Below are positions 24,601 to 37,139 of a DNA stretch of 64,000 bases, piece after piece. Source of the stretch: Scatophagus argus (taxonomy: Eukaryota > Chordata > Actinopteri > Scatophagidae); contig NC_058506.1 in the NCBI RefSeq assembly GCF_020382885.2, forward strand, positions 12,068,318 through 12,132,317. The letters run 5' to 3'. Position 1 is the first letter of the stretch; every line of letters starts with the position of its first letter. Under the pieces are notes generated by a model that was not told where the DNA came from, did not search any database, and saw nothing but the letters and a program-made list of their open reading frames with translations. The position numbers and the translations under genes were made by a program.

Positions 24601-27600
24601 GACCCATTCAGAAAATGAAACACTTACAAATATTGTTTTCACCTCTTTCACCTTTCCTCAGCTGCTCCATTCATGTGCATCCGCTGTTTCCCTCATTGCC
24701 TCCAATATTTGGGAAAAAGTGCAGTTTTTCTTTTGAAGAATGAATGGTACAATTTGGAAACAAATAACACGCAATGACTGAACAACTTAAAACTCTGAAC
24801 AACCTTCTGAAAGTATGAAATTATGGAGACTGTTGGGAGTGGGAGTGCGAGTGAAGGAGGGAGGGAGAGACAAATTGAGAGAGCCATTGTGGTAGATAAA
24901 ACGGGTTTGTAGCTTGTCAGGAGTGTACACAATGGGCCATAGAATTAATGGTTTAAGATGGTGAATAGTGTACGGGGGTGTGAGGTGGGATAGCAAAAAC
25001 AGAAATGGAACAATTTATTAATTACTCATTCAATCGTCCGCTTTGTAAAAGGAATGATCCAATGAAAAGCAACACTAGAAACTGTAATGAGCTGAACAGT
25101 AAAATGTAAAGTCTACTAATTATAAGCAATGAGAGGACATGCTATTGCATTATTTTACTCGTGGTTGCACTGAATATCTAGGCAGCTTTAGTTACTCAGC
25201 GGGACCAAAGATATTCAACCTTATATGCATATTATTTGTCTAGTGGTTTGTTGGAGGATGTTATAGTCATCATATGGGCTCCCCTGCCAAACTATGAAAC
25301 ACTGCAGCAAAATTTCAACCAACTTTAAGGTAACGGCTGCTTAAATAGTTTGGAAAACTAAAAAAGATGGATCTAATTGGGTGGAACTTCATTTCGGTTT
25401 GGGGTCACTCCCTTTCACTCCCATGTTTTCACCATCTCTATCTCTCTCACAAAAGAAACTCATCTTAAAAATGTACTATTGGTTGTTGCAAATCAGTGTT
25501 CTTTAAAAGCCACCAAAATGCCAGCTTAGAGCCGATAATCCTTAATTATCCTCTGGATATGAATAAAATATCTCCGTCAAACAAAGCATAGAGGGTGAAT
25601 AAAAATGATGAAAAAAATATATGATGGCAATGTGGGATTTTGAAAGGAGAAATGTTTTTTTCTTGCTTGCTGTTCTGTACAACAAAAGAAATGGCAGCCA
25701 GCCACTTTCCTCCAGTGGTGAAAAGGAGTTTATTTGTGTTATATCTGAAATTGTTTTTTGAGCTTATGAAGCCTAAAACAATAGCTCCAACTCACATTTC
25801 CTCTATGTGAAAAGCATTAAATTCTCTTTTTTATCTTAATTCCGCTTACTCCCTCCAGTGGGCAAGACATGCTTCACTTTTTACTGTCTCATGCATTTAC
25901 ACGGATCTCTGAGAACATAAATAGGCTTCACAAAATAAATAAATAAATAAACAGCCTTCACAAATTTGATGGTCTGGAAGTACTGGGGTTTAGTAAATTT
26001 GATTGTAGTACAGCAGCCTTACTCTGATGTCTCAGGGCTTCTTGTTTGAAAACAAGTCCCATGGGGAGCTGATTTAGTGCATCGCAGAAAAACTACAACA
26101 GATGCGAACCTCAGGCTCCAAGTGTTAGCTCATTCCCATTATGGTTCACTCAGCTCCATGCGTATTTCGACTGCTTACTTGAACTTGTTTTTCCATGTCT
26201 TTCCCTTCAACAGTCTGTTGCTGTCTCTCTCTTGGACATCATTCATTGATTAGGGTTGAATGCGCCTCAACTCTTGAGAGACTTACCCCACGTTTGCTTT
26301 AGTAGCCCCAATTTATTATCAACCTAGGCCTGTGTTTTGACCAATTGTGCTGCTCACTAGGGAGGAACTGCACATGGAAGACAACAGTTCTAAGTAGTTA
26401 GTCTTGTCAAGTGGGGATTCATTTACTGTAATTAGCAAATAATTCCTAATTAGCAAGAAAACAAATGAATATCTAAAATGAGTTGCTCATAAAGTTGTGT
26501 TTAATCCACAAGACTTTTTTCTCATCTCTGTGACTCTAAGGAGCTGTATAGATGCAATTTTACGGGCAGCAAATCTATTTATTATTGAATTGCAACACCC
26601 TCATCAACTTCATTTTCAAAAGCAGCAGGCAGTTAGACCCCAGGTCAGTCTATCAAGCTAGTAACACTTTCTGATGCTAAAGCATGAGTCTTCATGCATT
26701 CTCTCTCATGACATTAGAGAGGGTTTTAGAATTTGACCAAAGACCCTTAGAGTATGCACTGTGGGTCAAGATTAGCAGACAAGGGAGCATTTATGCCTTC
26801 ATTTGACTGGAATGGTGGTGAAAAAATCGACTCTTGCTTAGAAATGTATGTGTATGACTGTGTGTGTGCTTTTGTGTGTACGTCCATGTGTTTTTTATGG
26901 TGGAGGACAAGTAAACAACTCTCCTTCAGCTTTTTCCTTCCAATCCCGTCCAATTCAATCTAATCATAGAGGCAGTATTTGAACAACCAAGTTGGCTCCG
27001 GTGTGCACTACTTACATTTGATTGTCCCTTGTGCTCCGTTGGTATTCAGTGTGTAGTGGAATTATCAGGAGGGTGTTTTAGAAAGTACTGGAATAAGGAT
27101 AGCAGTTTCTCTTTTCACACCAAACAAAACAGCAACTTGAGAGAAACAGCAGTCTTTTCAAGGTCTTAACCATGGTGTTAATACTGGAGGGCCCAAATGA
27201 CCCCCCCCCCCCACCTCCGGACGGATGATTATTACTGATGCACAACATCCTTATGCTGTGGACATATGATGTAAAGATGAAATGGAGGAAGCGAAGAGGA
27301 CAACAGATACAAGGTAACGTTAACTTTAGTATTTAATGCACCAGTAAGTCAAAATGATTGCTTGTTGATATGGAGGCTAGTTTGTTTATTATGGTTATAT
27401 GGCTAGTTAAGAATGTAAATCATTATGGTGGCTACTTATTATATTACATACTGCTGTCACAGTAATCCAATGCAACTGTTATATTCAGCTTAGCTTTACT
27501 GAGTAGGGTATGTACGTTAGCCAGTTCCATGTTACAAAGTAAGACGATTGTACCGCAGTTTACAAAATGATTAAAGAAAATGGTTCCCCCGCAAGCCTAA

Positions 27601-28585
27601 CAGACATCCTACCATATTAATGTTATGCACTTTTATATGAGTGTATAACATCAGTTTTATTTTTTAAAGAAAACATTTGTATAACTGTGGTACTGGCTTG
27701 ACCTGTCTAATTTTCAGTAAATAAAACCATAAAAATACTGTTCAGATCACATAGTTCAAATGACAGTAGGTTAGCAGTTGTGGCTCAAACATCTTCTACA
27801 CCACATCCTTTTCTATTTTAGCTGCATTTTTATTTCACATCTATATAGTAATGGTCAGCTGTTATTAACACAAAGACAAATTATAATTTCCCTGTTATAT
27901 GAAAAACTAAAGGTCAAACACAGTGAAGTCTGTGTGGTCCACTCTGGCTTAGGGAAGGGAGCAGAGAGAAGCCAAAGAGGCAGCAGTGTTTGGAGTGACA
28001 TAAGGTGCTGCTGTGCTGGCTTGGCGAAACAGAGTCACATTGAGACATGACTCATTATCCTTGTGGCTAATTTCACTTCCCTTCTTCAGCCATCCTCTCC
28101 TATTAGACGACATGATTATCTCCACTTCAGCTTCCTCTGTCTGACAGATCGACTCTCGTAATGCCATTCCTCATGACCACTCTTTGTATGAGCAGTTCTA
28201 AGAGCTGTGATTATAATTTTCTCATGATCAAAGATTCCATCAAGTTTGATATTAAATATCAAGATGTCTTTTTTAATGTAGTCAATGAGAGGTGGCTGAA
28301 AATAAATCAAATTGAAAAAAAAAAACAAAAGTAAAAAGGACTTTGAGCAGATTACTGTATTATGCTACCTCACCAGAGGATGATTATTGCATTAATTCAC
28401 TTTGCATTATTACGTCTGTATACTCCTTACCAGGCTGTCCTGAATCTGCAAATGTTGTGCAATAATAAAAAAGATTCTCGTGTTGTGTGTCTTGTGTTCT
28501 TAGCCTTGAATTAAGACCCTTTTTCACCGATTCTTTGCTGCAAGATCAGATTCCTCTTTAAAATGTCTTTGCTACAAGACTACAG
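21660..28585. other. gene-poor AT-rich region upstream of cd96
   Basis: No recognised coding exon or RNA gene was found on either strand. It holds a short A/T-rich (TA)n patch near 22247-22275, a C12 run at 27201-27212, an (AAAT)n tract at 25933-25951 and a homeodomain-site-rich patch at 26395-26560. Open reading frames are all under 95 codons and unlike known proteins. The first part must contain the cd96 promoter, which I could not pin down. Confidence 0.5.
27201..27212. repeat. C12 homopolymer
   Basis: An uninterrupted run of 12 cytosines in otherwise AT-rich sequence; such runs are prone to length error and polymorphism. Confidence 0.95.
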
Positions 28586-28589
28586 CCAT

Positions 28590-29035
28590 GCAAGAAACAC
28601 AGTGAAACTGTATTGTATACACCATGTTCACTAACTTAGTTTAGCATGTTAGCAATGATAACATTTGCTAAACAGTTTTTAACATAAAGGACAGCTAAGC
28701 TTTGTGTAATTAGGAATAATTAGATTTGCAGGTATTCTGGTCAGAAACCAAAGTATCAGACAAATTACAATGACCTTGTGATGCCATTAGAGAAAAGGTT
28801 AAGGGATCCCCAAAAGTTGTTCCAATTCATTCTGAACAGGATGTGAATGTCTGTACTGAATTCCATGGCAATCCATCTATTGAAACATTTCTTTGAACTG
28901 AAAATGTCAACCTGTTAACGACATCAGAGAAAAAACAATTTCAAGACAATGTATCCAGTTTTTTTCAGTTTGGACCAAAAACTGTTGGACAGACACCCTG
29001 AAATTGCCATCTCTAAAGCCAAGTCTAGTTAAAAC
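28590..29035 (+). repeat. fish dispersed non-coding repeat
   Basis: A diverged copy of a repeat that is common in fish genomes, recognised by ordered landmarks: AGCATGTTAGCAATG, GACAGCTAAGC, GGATGTGAATGTCTGTACT, CATGGCAATCCATC, GTCAACCTG and CAGTTTGGACCAAA with GGACAGACACC. No protein is encoded. The name and class of the family are not assigned. Confidence 0.55.
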
Positions 29036-29039
29036 ACTC

Positions 29040-30875
29040 GAATGCTGGATAATGTGCATCTTATGATTGGCCTTTACAATTCATTTGAAGATAAATCTAT
29101 CAAATGAAGATACATAGTTTCCCTAAAATTCAATTTCCTGCTCCTTCTTCTATTGTAGTTTCTCTCTGTGGGATTCCACAGTATTCAGTTGTTGATCTTT
29201 AGTTCTTCAGAGAGTCTTGGATAGCTATCAGTATTTCTTTGGCGTATTGCTTTACCTGCTGCACCTTTGTGTTAAATGTTCCAAAGAGGGACCATTTTTG
29301 TTCATTGGTGGTTGATAAAAGGGCTTCAGACCCAGAAAAGCTCTCCCATCAGTGGTTAAAGAGACATAAAGGGCATGTGTACATGACTTTTCTATTCCAC
29401 CTTGATCCCTAAGCCCTGGTAGTACATTTTCAAACAAGAACCCTGCCTTCATCAAGGGCAAGATGGTGTTTTAATGACACTATGTGTCTTGTGTCTGTGT
29501 TTACCAGAAAGGATGTTCTTTTCACAATAGGCTCCTGCATGCTTGCCACATCACTGATGAGCTTCAGGCAGAAGCTGATCAAACTTGCCTACGCATTATA
29601 CAATTTCAGTTTACCATACTTGGACCAAAAAGAAAGTGGGTATGGCGGAAAGGATTTTACGCCTTCGTGCTAGCAGATTTTGACAGCATCATTTTGCTCA
29701 ACTTTGGTAATTGCTACTTTTATGGTTTGACTGCTACTCACTGCCTAAGAAGATAATCACCACAGAGAGGTCATTGGCTTGATTTTTCCTCTGGGAAATG
29801 AGAAAGCAGGAAATCAATATAAAAAAATCAAGTAAATTTTGGAAAATAGCTGGCAGTAATGTAAAGCATGCACAATACTGATGAGCCAAAAGCATCAGTG
29901 AGATCCTTCAAGGTTGAGAAGAAGATGTTAAATGAATGGAAAAATAAGCTATTTGCTGATCTTATCTTATTAGTTCATGCTTTTGGTAAGTTTGTGATAA
30001 CTGAAACAGCCACAAAGTAACCTATGCAAACTCAATAATGATCAATCAATCAATCAATCATTCTTTGATAATTTTATTTGCTTCTTCTCCTCATCTTTTA
30101 TAATAGCTGGAATGGTGCACACCAATGAACATAAACACAACAATGTACTGAAAATTACATAACCTTCTGCACAGAGACTTAAACAATATCACTATAACTC
30201 AAGTTAAATGGCAGTGCTCTCTTCATCTTTAAAAAGCAGCTATAGACAGCAAATGGGATGTCAAAGTCAATTACATATTAGACATCTCAGTATTACAAAG
30301 CAGGATCTGTGTCTCACTCCTCTACCCACATCAAGCCTGCTTATGCAACTACCACTTTTCTTGTTCAGGCAAACAGCCAATTAGTTCGCTTGTAAAGCAC
30401 AGCAGCAACAGCAGTTCCAGTATCCACATACTGAGAAATAGCATGGTCATGGTATGCGCATCCTGACGCCCAGCTGATTGGCTGGCTGCTCCCTTTGAAC
30501 TGTAGGCTCTATGCCAATGCAACATACGGACAACAGTGTGCTCACACATACAGAAGAAAAATGGATTAAAAAATGTAATAGAGTGATTTAAAGTCATCTT
30601 TGTCCTCAAACATCTCCTCTCTTTTGGCTTGATTAAAAAGATGTGAATGAGTGTTTCAAGGCTGCTTTCACTCTCTAGTCATCTGCCCCTTTGCCTCTTA
30701 TTATTACAGAACAAGAGGATAGTCCAAGTAAAGGATGTTTGCTGCATACATGAAAACTGATGACATATAGTCATGCAAATACTGTCCAAGACCTTTTCTA
30801 TTTTTCATGCATGCAACACGAAATGACAGATTCTATTATCTGCTAACTTAGATTTTTAACTGCATCGTGGTTGCA
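29040..30875. other. gene-poor stretch
   Basis: No exon or known repeat recognised. It contains an (AATC)n tract at 30041-30060. Two overlapping plus-strand frames at 29482-29756 have no recognisable similarity. Confidence 0.5.
30041..30060. repeat. (AATC)n microsatellite
   Basis: About five units of ATCA in perfect tandem. Confidence 0.9.
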
Positions 30876-30880
30876 CACTG

Positions 30881-33000
30881 ATGATCACAGCCTGCTTGTT
30901 GAACTGGGTCCTTCACACTTCACTGTTGAACCAACCCAGGGTCAGTGGGATTACCGGAAGACTCGCATGTTGTACAGTACCTTGTGATGAAGGTTTTTCT
31001 TTTGAAGCTTTCACTTTTAAACTTTTGATGGTCTTCATCCAATTATATTTGCTATCATTTATCATCTGCCAAAACCATCTGGCAGCTTTTTATCAGAACT
31101 CCCAGATTTTCATCCACTCTATTTTTGAACTATGACATTGGGTTGTTCTTTGTGGTGATTTTAATATCCATGTTGATCTCCATTAATGTACATGCCACTG
31201 ATTTTTTAAACATTGCTCCTTTCTTTCCTCTTTTAACTTTAAATAGTATATTTGTTTACCTAACATACATCACACCTTGTTTTTAACATGGGTGTAAAAG
31301 TAACATCTGTAGAAATATTGGATATGGCTGGGCTGTATCTGATCACAACTGTCTAGCTGTGTGATTGTGTAACTGTAAATCACCAGTTTTTAATACTGTC
31401 TCAACATTCTCCTTGATCACTCACATAATTAAGGAGCAAAGCATAACAAAGTTCCTCTCCACGCTGTTCAGAGCATACACTTATCCGAATTCTTCCACAC
31501 CAAAGATCTAGATGACCATTGCATCTGCATCTGCTTGTCTTCGCTAAGTATCATTGCACCTCTTAAAGTCAGGACCGAGTCCGCAGTGAGAAATCAACCT
31601 TGAATAAATGACAGGTTCTTCCGGTTCATTCCATTAATGTGAACGAATATTATTCCACTATAATATGGCCAAGGATCCACGAAGCCTGTTTTTCAAAACT
31701 TATTTCCCCTCACCAACATAACCCTGTACTTGTATTTAAGACTTTTGATCAGTGGGTAAATCCAGAACCTCTTTGTGCCCCAAAGTGAAAGTTATGCAGA
31801 TTGTGAAATGTTTTCATCTTAATTTATTGATAAAATGGAGTCAATTAGAGTCCCTGCTACCTTTATTACCATTTATTCTGATGTCCTCCACCCGCATCAA
31901 GACAGTTTTAAACAGCTTCATCAGATTACATCATCTGACCAACAAGGTTTTTTACTGTTGGTATCATGCCAAGGTTTTAATTTTTATTGATTTTGTTGGG
32001 CCCTGCTTGTCTACGTTCAATTCTAAAAATATATGAATAAGTAAATAAATAAATAAATAATACTGGATCCCTTCTTTCCTCAAAACTATAGACCAATCTC
32101 CAGGTTATCTCTGTCAACACTGCAAATAACATTTCAAAAACATTTCAATCTGGTTTTTAAAGGTATCACAGCGCCAACAATCTTTTTTTATGGCAGATGA
32201 CGATAGTTTCAGTTCCTGCAGACTTTGACACTGTTGACCACAGCATCCTGTTGGACAGACTGAGGCACTGAGCAGAGATACCTGGCACTGCATTAGACTG
32301 GTTTCCATCTTATCAAATAGGAGGCTCTGTGTTTCTGTAAATAACCCTGTTTCTTCATTGTCTTCTGTTATTTCCTTTATTCATGCTTCCACCTGGGCAT
32401 TCATAGACTTGGTGTCTCTTTTCATTTCTATGCTGATGATACACAAATATACCTACCTGTTAGAGACACAGACCCAGGAATGCTGAGTTCATTGAATTAA
32501 TGTTTTTGCTATGTGAAAACTGGATGTCAAATAATTTTCTTTAGCTAAACTTAGATAAAACAGAAATCTTTGTTATGAGGTCCCAGCACACGGCAAAACT
32601 AATTCTGCCATCTGCTGGATCCCTTCTGAATAACATCAACCGCTTTGCAAAGAATCTTGTCATTTGGTTTGACAGTTTTTTTAATGTTTTGAGCAGCATA
32701 CCAAAGCTTGTGCAATGATGTTGTTATCATCTATGAAATGTTTCAAGAATAAGATACGGTAGATCAAATTTTTTAAGACACAAAGACCATTTTAGATGCT
32801 TTTAGCTCATCAGGCCTGGCTGATTGCAGCAGCCTTTTTACTTGCCTCAACCAAAAATCTATAAATCGACTGCAAGTTTTAGAATAGATTTGAAGATTTT
32901 ACTGTGCACTTTTAAAACTTCTAAAGTTTGCTCCAGAGGCCCAGCTGAAAACTAAGAGGGCATTTGCAGTCAGTCTTAAAACATACTTTAAAAGGAGAGA
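30881..33000 (+). mobile_element. decayed L2-like non-LTR retrotransposon (LINE), ORF2 remnant
   Basis: A broken ORF2 can be followed through three frames. An endonuclease region shows GDFNIHVD at 31154-31177 and a following SDHNCLAV motif near 31340-31365. The reverse transcriptase shows NYRPIS at 32084-32101, FQSGF near 32140 and HFYADDTQIYLPV around 32421-32457, containing the catalytic YADD at 32429-32440, then WMSNNF and LNLDKTE. The end near 32965-33000 resembles the usual C-terminal part with LKTYFKRR. Many stops, frameshifts and deletions mean it cannot be active. The L2/Rex-type assignment rests on these motif strings; a related jockey-group clade is possible. Confidence 0.85.
32042..32060. 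repeat. (AAAT)n tract inside the LINE remnant
   Basis: Almost five TAAA units interrupt the reverse-transcriptase remnant directly before its NYRPIS motif, so they arose after the element decayed. Confidence 0.85.
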
Positions 33001-33004
33001 CTTA

Positions 33005-35420
33005 TTTCACATGAGTTTTCATTTTTTCAGTTTCAATGTTTTTACATATTTTGTTTTATCTGTCTTGATGTATTTGCTTTTTAAAAATGTATTAACCTTA
33101 TTATTTTGTGACAGAAATTTGATTTTTTAAATAATTGTTAATATCATGAGGAAACATTTTAATGAAGTCCAGATCATGCATGTAGCCACCTTCCTAATGT
33201 GCATGTGTTACAAAAATGTGGTGCTTGCTTCAGAGGAAAAAAAGACATTAATACAAACATAATCCTGGCAGTGAGGCTTCTCGAAATGTTATTGACAAAG
33301 AAAACTAGCTGCATATATAACAAACTTGATTAGTAAATATATTTAAATGCAGTCATCCAACATTCAGTCTGACACAAGTGACTGCATAGGCTCATGCGGA
33401 TCTAATCTATCATCTAAGGAGAAGCCTTTACATTGCCAACCTAGAACCTCTGACTTTGAAGACTTTGCAATATGCAGTTGTGTTTTGGTTTTGTAGTTCC
33501 TGGAAGCATCATGTGACAAGCCTTATTGTGACAGGAGCTTGCTGTTGTGCTGCAGTCCCAAATGCACTCAGTGATGCTATTCCACAAGGGCATGATCTAG
33601 CTGTCCCTCTCAATGAAGTCCTGGGCTAACAGCGTGCAAAGAACAAGTCTTAATGAACTCTGTAGCTGGGATGATTGTTGATCCGATTCTCTCAGCTCTG
33701 TTTCTCTTTGTAGTTCCTCTGCGACTGTTTGTGTTGCTGCTCAAATTAGTTCTTGAACATAAAACCCCTTTCAGTTCAGTGTACTTCACTTCTCATATAC
33801 TCAAGATTTGATTATACCCTTACCTTGTCTGACTCTGCTTTCCACAGAAGTTCCTCTCTTGATCTGTCACTTTTTTGTGAAAACACACACTCTTTATTAA
33901 TTTTATTTATATTCACCTTTTTTTGGAGCATAAATCCCGGGAAAAAAAAAAAAAACTTTGACTGACATTGTAGGAGGCTGAATCTTCAGTGAGACACATC
34001 ACATTCATTCATGCTTCCAAAAAGCAATGCCTTGTAAAATATAGTGGCTGCCAATTACTGCACACTCAAAGCAGTACCTTATACCAAATATTTTAGCATT
34101 TATCTCAGGCATCCCTGAAATCTGCAAATCCTTAACTACCAATGTATGGACATTACTCAGTGTTGTGTAAGGCTACATCCAAATAGAGACTCATAGGGAA
34201 GAATACCTCATTTAAGCTATTTGGTCAACAGCCAATGGTCAACCCAACTGACAGAATTAATGTTAGCACAGTATGCTTCTGTAAACTCAAGTTTATGTTC
34301 AGACATTTGATAATGCTGAAACTTTACATTTTCAATTTTAAGTTGTGAAAACATTGTGCTTATAGTCCTGTTAGGTTTAGGCACAAAAAGCACTCGGTTA
34401 AGGTTCGGAAAAGATCATGCTTTCTCAATAAAATGGGCTCATTTGTTGGCTGGCTGAGGTGGTTTTGAGCATGTGGTGCCTTGCTTGGCAGTCATCGCGC
34501 CTGGGTGAAACTGCACTGCCAACAGCTCCAAACTCATACAAACTCTGACAAACTCATATAAATATAATCTTAATGTGAAACAATACACATTGAAAAAATA
34601 ATTATGCAATATGTATAAAATGTACAAAAGTATCATATCCATAGTTTGCAGATATGTACAGCTCTAAAATTTTATTCTGGAGACCGAGGTGCAGACCTCT
34701 ACTCTGCTGCTTTCCTTATAGTGACAACATGTGGTCTTTTATAAGCTCTAAGGTGTGAAAACGGATTGAACTTGCTGTTTTATGCCTTGAGCATAGAAGG
34801 AAAAAGCTGTGGACGTTTGCACTTGTTTGACAAAGATACATAGTATATATAATCTAGTTAAATAACAGGTCAGTGCTTCTAACACGTAGGCAATTCATAC
34901 TCGTTTCAGCAACATAGATTCAGTCACAGAGTTCAAACAATGAGCAGTCAACATTTTAAGAAAACAAGAAGACTGGATGCAGTGGGAAGCTATACTGTGA
35001 CATGAGTAGTAAAATGGTAATGGCCTCATTGATTGCACACTTCTTAACTTTCTGGTTAGAAACAGAATGATAAGCAGTCTAGAAACAGGCCAGTTTTCCC
35101 CGTTTTATGTTGTTATAAATCTACTAGAAACCTTTATGCATTAGCAGAGGTTAGTTGATGTTCAGTGTCACAGTGACTCTCCCTTAGATCAGGGGGTGAG
35201 CTGCAATACATTTTCTGTCACTTGAATGCAGAAAAACTGCCTCTCTTGTAGACAATCACACACACACAAGGTTCTGAATCTTTCTCTCTTTTTTATGTAA
35301 TTCTGATGAAATGATGTTTTTGTCACATCACATTTTTGTCACCTATTTCATGTAAATCCCCTTCATGTATTTCCCCTCCTTAAATTGCTGCTTTATGTAC
35401 CAGCCTGTTCGCCTAAACTC
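33005..35420. other. gene-poor stretch between LINE and first SINE
   Basis: No exon recognised. A short piece near 34365-34430 reads like a common fish repeat (GTTAGGTTTAGGCACAAAAA, GGTTAAGGTTCGGAAAAGATCATG). An A13 run lies at about 33943-33955. Confidence 0.5.
34365..34430 (+). repeat. fragment of a fish dispersed repeat
   Basis: The string GTTAGGTTTAGGCACAAAAA followed by GGTTAAGGTTCGGAAAAGATCATG is a familiar repeat signature in fish genomes. Borders and class are unknown. Confidence 0.4.
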
Positions 35421-35424
35421 ATCC

Positions 35425-35745
35425 GTCTATCCATCCATTTTCTATACTGCTTATCTGTCAGGGTCGCAGGGGCGCTGGAGCCTATTCCAACTGACTATGG
35501 GCGAGAGACGGGGTACACCCTGGAATGGTCGCCTGTCAGTCGCAGGGCTGACACACAAAGACAGAGAACTGCACAAGCACCCCTATGTAAAGTAGAATAG
35601 CCAATTAACCTAATGTGCATGTTTTTGGGATTGTGGAAAGAAGCCAGAGTACGCAGAAAAAGCCCATGCACCCAGGCCCTGGGAGAACATGCAAACTCCA
35701 CACAAAAGGGCCCAGACAGGGATTCAAATCTGGAACCCTAAACCA
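35425..35745 (-). mobile_element. tRNA-derived SINE, family A, copy 1
   Basis: On the plus strand it starts ATCCATCCATTTTCTATACTG and proceeds through GGGTCGCAGGGGCGCTGG, GGGGTACACCCTGGA, TAGCCAATTAACCTAATGTGCATG and GAGAACATGCAAACTCCACA to a degraded tRNA-like end. Read from the minus strand, the tRNA-like head comes first and an ATGGAT-rich tail comes last. Copies of the same family lie at 36801, 38686, 41921 and 53190. Confidence 0.75.
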
Positions 35746-36504
35746 AATATAACCCTAATGAAATATTTTTCACACAAAGAAACTTCTGATAGAGTTGTGT
35801 GGTATTATCTTGTCTGGAGAAAGAATTTATTTTGCAATTAGTTGCAAGTTTATGTTGAACTGCTTAACTGTCTGACTGACAGCGGTGAGAAAATAGTGAC
35901 AGAATATTTTACCAATCGTGCAATAGTGAGTGAAATACAAGAGAGCCAGACAGACACATAAACCAAGAGCTTTGATATGGTCCAACACACGCATCTCTTT
36001 AACTTGCTCAAAGGCCCTTCTCTCTCCCACTTTACTTGATCCGCACAGTCTCCTCACACTTTATTTCCATTATTGTGAATGCAGTGTGGCAGACTAAGTT
36101 GGAGTTGATCCTCAAGTCATTCATTCTAATGAGATTCCACAGTTAAATTGGCAAATGTTTTAAATGTGTGTGACTTTTAACAGATGGTCAGAATTCAATC
36201 ACTGTTTTTAATTGCAGACTTTGGTTTAAACAGATAATGACCACACAATGACATTTTCAAGACTGGTTACTTTTAATTAAGTTATATACAATATGTTCTT
36301 CCCGTTTCATGTGTGTGCATTTCTATAGACTTTAGTCTCTCTCCAGCCAAACACATTATGATCATGGAAACAACAGTGTTAATGTGTTAAAAATCAGAAT
36401 GGCCCGCAGTTGCCTCAGGATCACTCAGGATCATCATGCTTTCATACCTTCATGGAGCGGTCATATAGCTAGTGGCAATACATATATGTGTAAGGTTTAC
36501 TGTC

Positions 36505-36800
36505 TGTACAGTATATTACTTTATTAATCCCAAGCTGGGAAATTACTTCTCTGCATTTAACCCATCACTGATTGAAACACACACACATGCAACGTGTAAC
36601 ATGCAGTGAAACACACAGGCCCACACAGTGGGCCACATCAAGCGCCCGGGGAGCATATATTGGGGGTTAAGTGCCTTGCTCAAGGGCACACCTACCAGCT
36701 AATGGGGGGTGTGGACATTATCACTCCACCACACTCAAATTTTCCCTGCCCGTCCGGTGGGGGAATCGAACCAGCGACCTTCCAATCACACACATAAGAT
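36505..36800 (-). mobile_element. tRNA-derived SINE, family B, copy 1
   Basis: A second family. On the minus strand it shows a tRNA B-box-like GGTTCGATTCC near 36766, then CCCTTGAGCAAGGCACTTAA near 36665-36690, and a 3' tail with GGGTTAAATGCAGAGAAGTAA and GGGATTAATAAAGTA. The TTGAGCAAGGCACTTAA block is widespread in fish SINEs. Confidence 0.7.
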
Positions 36801-37008
36801 CAATCCATCCATTTTCTATACCTCTTATCCGTCAGGGTCGTGGGGGTGTTGGAGCCTATCCCAGCTAACCACGGGTGAGAGGCGGAATACACCCTGGACT
36901 GGTCACCAATCAATCGCAGGGCTGACACACAAAGACAGACAACCACTCACGCACACACTCACAGCTAGGGAGGAGCGCTAACCACTGCACCACCGTACTG
37001 CCCACAGT
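36801..37008 (-). mobile_element. tRNA-derived SINE, family A, internally deleted copy 2
   Basis: The tail half (ATCCATCCATTTTCTATACC through the GGGCTGACACACAAAGACAGA block) joins directly to the head end (CGCTAACCACTGCACCACCGTACTGCCC), so the middle and B box are missing. It lies between two family B pieces. A 7-base sequence ATAAGAT occurs on both sides (36794-36800 and 37009-37015), a candidate target-site duplication. Confidence 0.75.
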
Positions 37009-37015
37009 ATAAGAT

Positions 37016-37135
37016 AAGATAATTTAATTTTATTAATTCCTGGGGAGAATTATAACCCTAGGGAAATTACTTCTCTGCATTTAACCCATCATTGACTGAA
37101 ACACACACACATGCAACATGCAGTGAAACACACAG
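37016..37135 (-). mobile_element. SINE family B fragment (3' tail)
   Basis: It repeats the tail of the copy at 36505: TTTATTAATTCC, then GGGAAATTACTTCTCTGCATTTAACCCATCA, TTGACTGAAACACACACACATGCAACATGCAGTGAAACACACAGG in short succession. The head is absent. Confidence 0.7.
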
Positions 37136-37139
37136 GACC

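Noticed and set aside
36606..36981. Three overlapping plus-strand frames
   Set aside because: They are translations of the SINE copies.
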